Source: DATJKD01 sp963728295
GTDB taxonomy: Bacteria > Pseudomonadota > Gammaproteobacteria > Steroidobacterales > Steroidobacteraceae
NCBI GenBank assembly: GCA_963728295.1
Contig: CAVSKB010000019.1
Coordinates: 930,001 to 994,000 of the forward strand
Direction of reading: 5' to 3'
DNA: 64,000 nucleotides
The position numbers and the translations under genes are program-made. The first letter of the stretch is position 1. Each line of letters begins with the position of its first letter. Shown piece by piece: positions 58,714 through 64,000 of the stretch. The notes beneath the pieces were generated by a model, which had not been told where the DNA came from, did no database searches, and saw only the letters and a program-made list of their open reading frames with translations.

Positions 58714-60315
58714 ATGGTCGACACACCGGAGATCCTGGTTCGGCGGGCACGCGAGTTTCGTGCACGTGGCGAACTGCCTCAAGCAGTCGAGATACTGGCG
58801 AAAGCAATCAAGGCGGACGCGAACGCCGACTGGGCCTACGCCGAGCTCATCCCTCTGTTGTTTCACCACGGCCGGCGCGCTGAGGCCGAGCAGCTCGCCC
58901 GAAAGGCGCTCGGCGTCAATCCGCGCAATGCGCTCGCGCATGAGCACTTCGGCACCATCCTGTCGGAGCTCTACGATCTTCCGGCCGGCGAGTGGCATTT
59001 TCGCCGCTCCCTTGCGCTCGGAGGCGCGCGCGCGTCGGTACTCGCAAATCTGGCGATCAATCTGATGAACCAGGGCCGGCTCGAGGAAGCCGATGCCCTG
59101 TTCGCTGACGCCGATCGCTTGGCCCCGGGCGAGCTCCTCACGCTCGGTCACTGGTCGAAGCTGCACGAATTGCGCGGGGACCTGGTTCGCGCCGGAGAGT
59201 TGCTCGACCGCGCCCAGGCGGGGCGGTCGCCGCGCGACGTCGATCTGCTGCGGGCCCGGCTTCTGTCCCGCGCCGGCCGCGACGCGGAGGCCCTCGCAAT
59301 CATCGAGTCGGCCCCGGCGCTCATTGGCGACGGGCAGCTCGAGCGCGGACGCCTGTACGATCGCCTTGGACGATATGACGAAGCCTGGCGTGACTTTGTC
59401 GAGGGCAAGACAAAGCTCGCCGCCCAGGGCGGCGGACTGCACTATCAGACTGAAGCCGTCGAAGAATTTTTCGCGCGCCTCGGGCAGTTCTTCGTCCGAG
59501 ACAAGTTCGAGCTGCTTCCGCGTGCGACCGTTCGCGCCGACGTGCCGCAACCAATCTTCGTCATGGGTTTCCCACGCTCCGGAACGACGCTCATCGAACA
59601 GGTGCTCGCGAGCCATCCGTCGGTGCGCGCGGGTGGCGAGCTTGCTTTTGCGGCGGAGCTTCGCAAGCTGGCGAACCACCTGTTTCCAGGTCCCGAGCGG
59701 TTCCCCGCCAACCTCGCGCAGGCTCTTACGGCCGATCATCGCTACGCGGCAACCGTGTTCCGGGACTACTACTTCGCGCGCGCCGAAGCCGCCGGACTCC
59801 TCGAGTCCGGCAAGAGCTGGTTCGTCGACAAGATGCCGTTCAACGAGGTCTGGCTGCCGCTGATAACGATGGCCTTCCCGAACGCAAAGGTGGTGCGGAT
59901 AGTGCGTCATCCGCTCGATGTGTGCGTGTCGGTGATGTCGAACAACCTGACCCACGGCTTCAACTGTGGTTACCGGATCGAGGATACGGTGCATCATTTC
60001 GCAGCGGTTTTCGACCTGGTCGAGCGCTATCGCCGGGAGCTCGGGCACGACGAACACTTGCTCCGCTACGAGTCGTTCGTCGCCAACCAGGCGCACGAGA
60101 CCCGCCGGCTGCTCGCCTACGTCGGCCTGCCGTTCGACGAGGCTTGCATTCGATTCCACGAGAACCGCCGTCACGCGCGGACGCCGAGCTACGTACAGGT
60201 GAGCGAGCCGCTCAATGACCGCTCAATCGGCCGCCACCGTCACTACGCCCATCAGCTCGCGCCCTTCGTGCCGCGCCTCGAGCGGATGATGGCCGCGCAC
60301 GACTACCACCTATAA
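58714..60315 (+). CDS. TPR-containing sulfotransferase family protein
   Basis: 533 residues, intact, ATG 58714. TPR units fill the first 270 residues (VDTPEILVRRAREFRARGEL, EAEQLARKALGVNPRNALAH). A sulfotransferase domain follows, with the PAPS loop in IFVMGFPRSGTTLIEQVLAS and the 3'-phosphate site in KVVRIVRHPLDVCVSVMSN. Similar TPR-sulfotransferases often lie next to TonB receptors in Caulobacter- and Alteromonas-like genomes; the acceptor is unknown. It is divergent from the GH20 gene and meets the receptor gene tail to tail at a terminator. Confidence 0.9.
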   Translation: MVDTPEILVRRAREFRARGELPQAVEILAKAIKADANADWAYAELIPLLFHHGRRAEAEQLARKALGVNPRNALAHEHFGTILSELYDLPAGEWHFRRSLALGGARASVLANLAINLMNQGRLEEADALFADADRLAPGELLTLGHWSKLHELRGDLVRAGELLDRAQAGRSPRDVDLLRARLLSRAGRDAEALAIIESAPALIGDGQLERGRLYDRLGRYDEAWRDFVEGKTKLAAQGGGLHYQTEAVEEFFARLGQFFVRDKFELLPRATVRADVPQPIFVMGFPRSGTTLIEQVLASHPSVRAGGELAFAAELRKLANHLFPGPERFPANLAQALTADHRYAATVFRDYYFARAEAAGLLESGKSWFVDKMPFNEVWLPLITMAFPNAKVVRIVRHPLDVCVSVMSNNLTHGFNCGYRIEDTVHHFAAVFDLVERYRRELGHDEHLLRYESFVANQAHETRRLLAYVGLPFDEACIRFHENRRHARTPSYVQVSEPLNDRSIGRHRHYAHQLAPFVPRLERMMAAHDYHL

Positions 60316-60334
60316 CCGCCCATCGGGCAGACAC

Positions 60335-60368
60335 GACCCGGGCGGGCGGGGGAAAACCCGCCCGGGTC
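60335..60368. terminator. Bidirectional terminator hairpin
   Basis: A perfect 12-bp stem, GACCCGGGCGGG with CCCGCCCGGGTC, and a ten-base loop. It sits between the stops of the sulfotransferase (60315) and the TonB receptor (60376), so it can end transcription from both sides. No long U-tract follows on either strand, so efficiency may be moderate. Confidence 0.72.
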
Positions 60369-60375
60369 AGCCGCG

Positions 60376-63000
60376 TCAATACCGGAAGCGCACACCCGCG
60401 TAGTAGGTTATGCCGTTGTCGTAGATCGCGCGGGGCCGATACGAGAAGTCCGCAAACTGCGTGATCTCCTCCTCGGTGAGGTTCTGAGCCTCGAAGGTCA
60501 GCATCAGGGAATCGAGCAGATTGACGTTGACCGACGCGTCGAGCGACTCGGTCGCCTCCTGGCTCAGCCGCGTCGTCCGGTCGAATGCGACGAAGAACTC
60601 CGAGCGATAGTTGTAGGCCAGCCTTGCGCTCAAGAGCTGATTCTCGAAGTAGGCGATCACGTTGAACGCATCCTTCGAATTGCCCGGGATCGGGTCGCCG
60701 TTGTCGGCCTTCGCGTCCGTGTACGTGTAATTCGCCTGGACCCCGAATCCGCCCCAGATCGGCTGCGTGACCGCGAACTCGGCGCCCTGGATCTCGCCGC
60801 CGCCGCCGTTGATGCGCTCGTTGATCGTGAACGGGCAGCTGAACAGGTCGTCGCCGACGTCGGTGCACGCGAGGCTCGGCGCCGTAGCCGTCTGCACGTT
60901 GAAGTTGCGCGTCACGACATGGTCGGTGATGAACGACTTCACGTCCTTGTAGAACAACGCGAACGCGACCGCCGCACCCTCGTCGTGATACCACTCGAGC
61001 GACAGGTCGTACTGGTTGGCGCGATACGGGTCGAGTTCCGGGTTGCCCGAAGAGCCGCTCAACGCTCCCACGTTCAGATTCACACGCGAAGTGACGTCGG
61101 TGTAGTCCGGGCGCGACATCACCCTCGCCGTCGCGAAACGCAGCACGACGTCGTCGGTCAGGTCGAACGCGAGGTTCACGCTGGGTAGTATGTCGTCGTA
61201 GTCGTGATCGACGCTGATCGGGTCGTAGTTGCCGAACACGTTCTCGATGGCGCCGGCCGGGTTCGGATTGTTGGCGTCCGAGGTCTGCTCCGTCTGCACC
61301 CAGCGGACGCCCGCGTTCCCCCGCCAGCCATCGCCCTTGAGATTGCCCATCAGGTAGCCGCCATAGGTCTTCTCGCTGACCGAGAAGCTCTGCTGAGGGT
61401 AGAAATAGCGTTGAGTCGTAGCGAGCTGATCGAACAGGAAGTCCCGGGTGACGCCGCGGTTGATCTCCCAGTAGCTCTGAAGCGTGCCGGGGGGCGGGCT
61501 GAGCCCGTCGAGATAGTCGCCGGGGGTCAGAGGCCCGCCGAAGACGGAGCCGGACGTCCCATTGATCGGCGCGTGGAAGCTGCCGTAACCCGTCGCGTTG
61601 AACACCAGGTCCCGGTCGTGGTCGGTGAACTTGGCGCCGAAGGTCACCGAGTCGATCGCCCCGATCCCGAGCTTCCGCTCGAAGTCCGCATAGCCGTAGG
61701 TCTCCTTGTCATCGTTCAGGATCTCGTGCAGCGAACTGAAGATCAACGACAGGTCGGCCGGGTCGGTCGGATCGATGTTCTGGAAACTGACCTGCGGCGT
61801 ATTGCCACGCAGGTCGTAGCTGAAGGTTGCCGGCGCACCCAACTCGACGAACGGCTGTGCGGTGGTATCGCCCTCGGCCTTCGTGTATCCGATGCGGAAG
61901 CTGGCCGTCCAGTCCTGTGCGAAATCCCAGCTCGTCAGCAGGTCGATGTTGCTGGTGTTCGTCTCGGCAAACCGCTGGATCGCGTCGTAGACGACGCCGA
62001 AGTCGGCGGTGCCACCGTTCAGTGACGAAATCGTGCCGGCGACCGCGGTGTCGCCCTCCATCGTGACGTTGGTGAGCGTGCCGCCGTTGGCGATCGCGCG
62101 CGTGCCCCAGGCAATGAAGTTCTCGTTGACGTTGTCGGCGTCGAACTTCGTGTAGAGCCCCGTAAGGTTGAACTCGAGATCGTCGGACGGGCGCCACTGC
62201 ACGGCGACGTTGCCGCCTGTCCGGATACGCTCCTGTTCAAACAGCGCGGAGCCGATCAGCGACGGCACGTCGACGACGGCCGCACCCGGATCCGCGTCGA
62301 AATAGCCCAGCACCTCGACGCCATCCCGGCGGATCTCGCGCTTCTGGTAAACGGCGGCCGCGAGCAGTCCCAGCGTTTCGTCAGAGTTCTTCCATGAGAC
62401 CAGCCCGGTCGCCTGCGGGTTAGTCTTATCCGCGAGTTCCGTATACACGCCCTGCAGCGACCCGGAGATCTCGAGCTCGTCGAGATCCAGTGGATTTCGC
62501 GTCTTGACGTCGATCGTGCCGCCGATGCCGCCCTCCTCGACATCCGCCTGCGAAGTCTTGTAGACGGCGGCCTGTCCGATGATGTCAGCGGGGAACATGA
62601 GGTAGTTGAAGCTGCGGGTGGTATTGAGCTGGTCGAGGATGAACCAGTCGGCCGTCGCGAGGCTGTGACCGTTGAAGAGCATCCGGGTCAGGGACGGCGA
62701 CGTGCCGCGCACGCTGACGCGCTCGCCTTCGCCGAACTCACGGTTCACCTGGACACCAGGCACTCGCTGCAGCGCCTCGGCCAGATTCTTGTCGGGGAAC
62801 TTGCCAACGTCCTCGGCGGAGATCGCATCGAGAACTCCTTCGGCCGCGCGCTTGGCATCGAGCGACTGAGTGAGGCTCGCGCGGATGCCCGTGACGACCA
62901 CCTCCTCGAGCTCGGCGGAGGGCGCCTGCGCGACCGCGTTGTTGCCGTACAGTGCGACGGCGATTGCCGTCCCGATCAGTGTCGACCGTGTCCTGTTCAT
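60376..63000 (-). CDS. TonB-dependent receptor
   Basis: 874 residues, intact. Signal peptide (STLIGTAIAVALYGNNAVA), a TonB-box-like stretch (LEEVVVTGIRASLTQSLDAK), a plug domain (ISAEDVGKFPDKNLAEALQR, GVQVNREFGEGERVSVRG) and a 22-strand barrel that ends GVRFRY. The GIRAS/LAEALQR words belong to the large sugar-type receptor family of Xanthomonadales and Caulobacter. With GH20, PTS and the GntR regulator it most likely imports chito-oligosaccharides or GlcNAc. The start is 249 bp from the GntR gene, with overlapping promoters between. Confidence 0.94.
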   Translation of the reverse strand: MNRTRSTLIGTAIAVALYGNNAVAQAPSAELEEVVVTGIRASLTQSLDAKRAAEGVLDAISAEDVGKFPDKNLAEALQRVPGVQVNREFGEGERVSVRGTSPSLTRMLFNGHSLATADWFILDQLNTTRSFNYLMFPADIIGQAAVYKTSQADVEEGGIGGTIDVKTRNPLDLDELEISGSLQGVYTELADKTNPQATGLVSWKNSDETLGLLAAAVYQKREIRRDGVEVLGYFDADPGAAVVDVPSLIGSALFEQERIRTGGNVAVQWRPSDDLEFNLTGLYTKFDADNVNENFIAWGTRAIANGGTLTNVTMEGDTAVAGTISSLNGGTADFGVVYDAIQRFAETNTSNIDLLTSWDFAQDWTASFRIGYTKAEGDTTAQPFVELGAPATFSYDLRGNTPQVSFQNIDPTDPADLSLIFSSLHEILNDDKETYGYADFERKLGIGAIDSVTFGAKFTDHDRDLVFNATGYGSFHAPINGTSGSVFGGPLTPGDYLDGLSPPPGTLQSYWEINRGVTRDFLFDQLATTQRYFYPQQSFSVSEKTYGGYLMGNLKGDGWRGNAGVRWVQTEQTSDANNPNPAGAIENVFGNYDPISVDHDYDDILPSVNLAFDLTDDVVLRFATARVMSRPDYTDVTSRVNLNVGALSGSSGNPELDPYRANQYDLSLEWYHDEGAAVAFALFYKDVKSFITDHVVTRNFNVQTATAPSLACTDVGDDLFSCPFTINERINGGGGEIQGAEFAVTQPIWGGFGVQANYTYTDAKADNGDPIPGNSKDAFNVIAYFENQLLSARLAYNYRSEFFVAFDRTTRLSQEATESLDASVNVNLLDSLMLTFEAQNLTEEEITQFADFSYRPRAIYDNGITYYAGVRFRY

Positions 63001-63108
63001 GTGCTCAGGTCCCCCTTTGGCTCAGTCCTGGCGGCCGATCCGCGCAGGAGCTGTAACTCGGTTGCTACTCGGTTCCTGTCGGGCCCAACCATCGCCCGCA
63101 ACAGCCCA

Positions 63109-63138
63109 ATGACAGAACCACTATGATGCCACTATAAT
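63109..63138 (+). promoter_or_regulatory. Sigma-70-type promoter for the GntR gene
   Basis: ATGACA at 63109-63114 (five of six matches to TTGACA), an 18-base spacer, and a perfect TATAAT at 63133-63138. On the other strand the same AT-rich core reads TATTAT, with TTGCCA 15 bases upstream, and could serve the TonB receptor. The two promoters would overlap. Sequence match only. Confidence 0.55.
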
Positions 63139-63150
63139 ACCACCTGCGAC
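63118..63150. repeat. Three tandem 11-bp units in the divergent promoter
   Basis: Units CCACTATGATG (63118), CCACTATAATA (63129) and CCACCTGCGAC (63140) follow without gap. The first two differ at two bases, the third keeps only CCAC. An 11-bp period puts each unit on the same face of the helix, and the array covers the spacer and -10 box of the promoter. A binding site for the GntR regulator is the simplest reading. Confidence 0.5.
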
Positions 63151-63217
63151 AGAATGGCAAGCCTGTCCAGAAACAGCCAAAGCAAACGCATTGCGCCGCA
63201 TATACCGTTGCTTATGA

Positions 63218-63229
63218 GCTACATGTAGC
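63218..63229. promoter_or_regulatory. 12-bp palindrome GCTACATGTAGC, possible operator
   Basis: A perfect palindrome 20 bases before the GntR start codon and 80 bases after its promoter. GntR/HutC regulators bind short palindromes with GT...AC arms, and the central TACATGTA fits that scheme. It could be an autoregulatory operator in the leader. No experimental support. Confidence 0.4.
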
Positions 63230-63249
63230 CACGGATGAGGAGTTGTGGT

Positions 63250-64000
63250 ATGGCATTGGTATCAGACCAGCCACCGATCCGGCACAAGGGGGCCGGCGTG
63301 ACGCGCCTCTCTGAAGCGATCGGCCCGCTCCCAGGCACCAGCAATCTGCCGCTGTACCAGCAACTGCAGCGCGCGCTGCGCGAAGCCATGGACCGGAACA
63401 TCCTCGGCGTGGATGACGCATTGCCGCCCGAGCGCGACCTCGCGAGCGAGTTCGGTGTCTCGCGGATCACCGTGCGCAAAGCCATCGACGGTCTCGTGAG
63501 CGAAGGTCTGCTGGTGCGCCGTCATGGCTCGGGTACCTTCGTGCGCGGACGGGTCGAAAAGAACTTCTCGAAGCTGACCTCGTTCTCGGAGGACATGCGC
63601 GCTCGCGGTCGCAATCCGCGCAGCGAGTGGCTCAAGCGTTTGAACGGGACGGTCACGCCCGAAGAGGCGCTGACCCTGCGTTCGAGCCCTGGCACGCCGG
63701 TGTTTCGTTTCCATCGCCTGCGCTTCGCGGACGACGCGCCGATGGCGCTCGAGTACGCGACCGTCGTCGCCGACTGCCTGCCGTCGCTCGACGCCGTGCA
63801 GACGTCGCTCTACGAAGCGCTGGAGCGCGCCGGAAACCGGCCCGTGCGTGCCCTGCAGCGACTGCGTGCAGTGCTGCTCACGCGCGAGCAGGCCGAGCTG
63901 CTGCGCGCGAAGCCGAGCGACGCGGGTCTTCTGGTCGAGCGGCTGGGATTCCTGCAGGACGGGCGCGCGATCGAGTTTTCGCAGTCCTTCTATCGCGGCG
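63250..64000 (+). CDS. GntR/HutC-family transcription regulator (NagQ/NagR-like), 3' end outside window
   Basis: ATG at 63250 with GAGGAG seven bases upstream; the frame stays open to the end of the window (250 codons). The winged-helix domain starts LPLYQQLQRALREAMDRN and contains LPPERDLASEFGVSRITVRK and LVRRHGSGTFVRG. A UTRA sensor domain follows (KLTSFSEDMRARGRNPRSEW, VFRFHRLRFADDAPMALEYA). HutC-type regulators of this kind respond to glucosamine phosphates in GlcNAc loci. Its place opposite the TonB receptor fits control of this cluster and itself. The ligand is inferred. Confidence 0.9.
   Translation, partial: MALVSDQPPIRHKGAGVTRLSEAIGPLPGTSNLPLYQQLQRALREAMDRNILGVDDALPPERDLASEFGVSRITVRKAIDGLVSEGLLVRRHGSGTFVRGRVEKNFSKLTSFSEDMRARGRNPRSEWLKRLNGTVTPEEALTLRSSPGTPVFRFHRLRFADDAPMALEYATVVADCLPSLDAVQTSLYEALERAGNRPVRALQRLRAVLLTREQAELLRAKPSDAGLLVERLGFLQDGRAIEFSQSFYRG

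Overview
The window looks like a draft-quality chromosomal segment of a high-GC Gram-negative bacterium, most likely a gammaproteobacterium of the Xanthomonadales/Nevskiales/Steroidobacterales type. The basis is gene content: a large TonB-dependent receptor beside a GlcNAc PTS, NodT-type efflux, OmpW and OmpA domains, M16 and DUF885 secreted peptidases, a PQQ-associated beta-propeller and many signal-peptide proteins. I see no rRNA, tRNA, insertion sequence, phage or CRISPR. About half of the genes carry one or more frameshifts while their codons and motifs stay conserved on both sides, so most breaks look like indel errors. Between 22.9 and 33.4 kb the sequence is worse, with homopolymer tracts of 16 to 62 bases and truncated genes that look like artificial joins, so gene order there is unreliable.

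Layout. 0-12.7 kb: end of an M20 peptidase, a cupin with a 25-residue leader ORF, a beta-propeller, an xthA/aldehyde dehydrogenase/Fe-alcohol dehydrogenase operon, an EF-hand protein, a glutamine synthetase-like ligase with an ethanolamine-type permease, a DUF4239 membrane protein and an M81 (MlrC-like) peptidase. 12.8-17.6 kb: an envelope operon (VOC protein, lipoprotein, large Tyr/Ser-rich protein split by one base) and an outer-membrane protein. 17.6-22.8 kb: a tripartite efflux operon (OMF, HlyD, DUF2955) with a small membrane protein and an aquaporin. 22.9-34.8 kb: mosaic region with an FAD oxidoreductase, a GH63 stub, guanine deaminase, OprD porin, a membrane protein, MltF-like transglycosylase, VIT1/CCC1 protein, a DUF3604 lipoprotein, a two-helix ion channel, an AI-2E transporter and a cytochrome c remnant. 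34.8-40.7 kb: cytochrome b561, PQQ-type propeller, outer-membrane barrel, an octaheme-HEAT-TPR cytochrome and DUF502. 40.7-52.2 kb: a secreted peptidase operon (DUF885, two M16 subunits, NAD(P)-binding protein), a secreted methyltransferase, an OmpW-OmpA fusion, a two-domain M16 protease and DUF2891.

52.2-64 kb is the best preserved and most coherent part: a GlcNAc/chito-oligosaccharide locus. A TonB receptor takes up the sugar through the outer membrane, a GH20 hexosaminidase trims it, an EIIA-HPr-EI fusion and an EIIBC permease phosphorylate and import GlcNAc, and a divergent GntR/HutC regulator probably controls the set. Its intergenic region shows three tandem 11-bp CCAC units over a near-consensus promoter, and a 12-bp palindrome. 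A TPR-sulfotransferase sits inside the locus.
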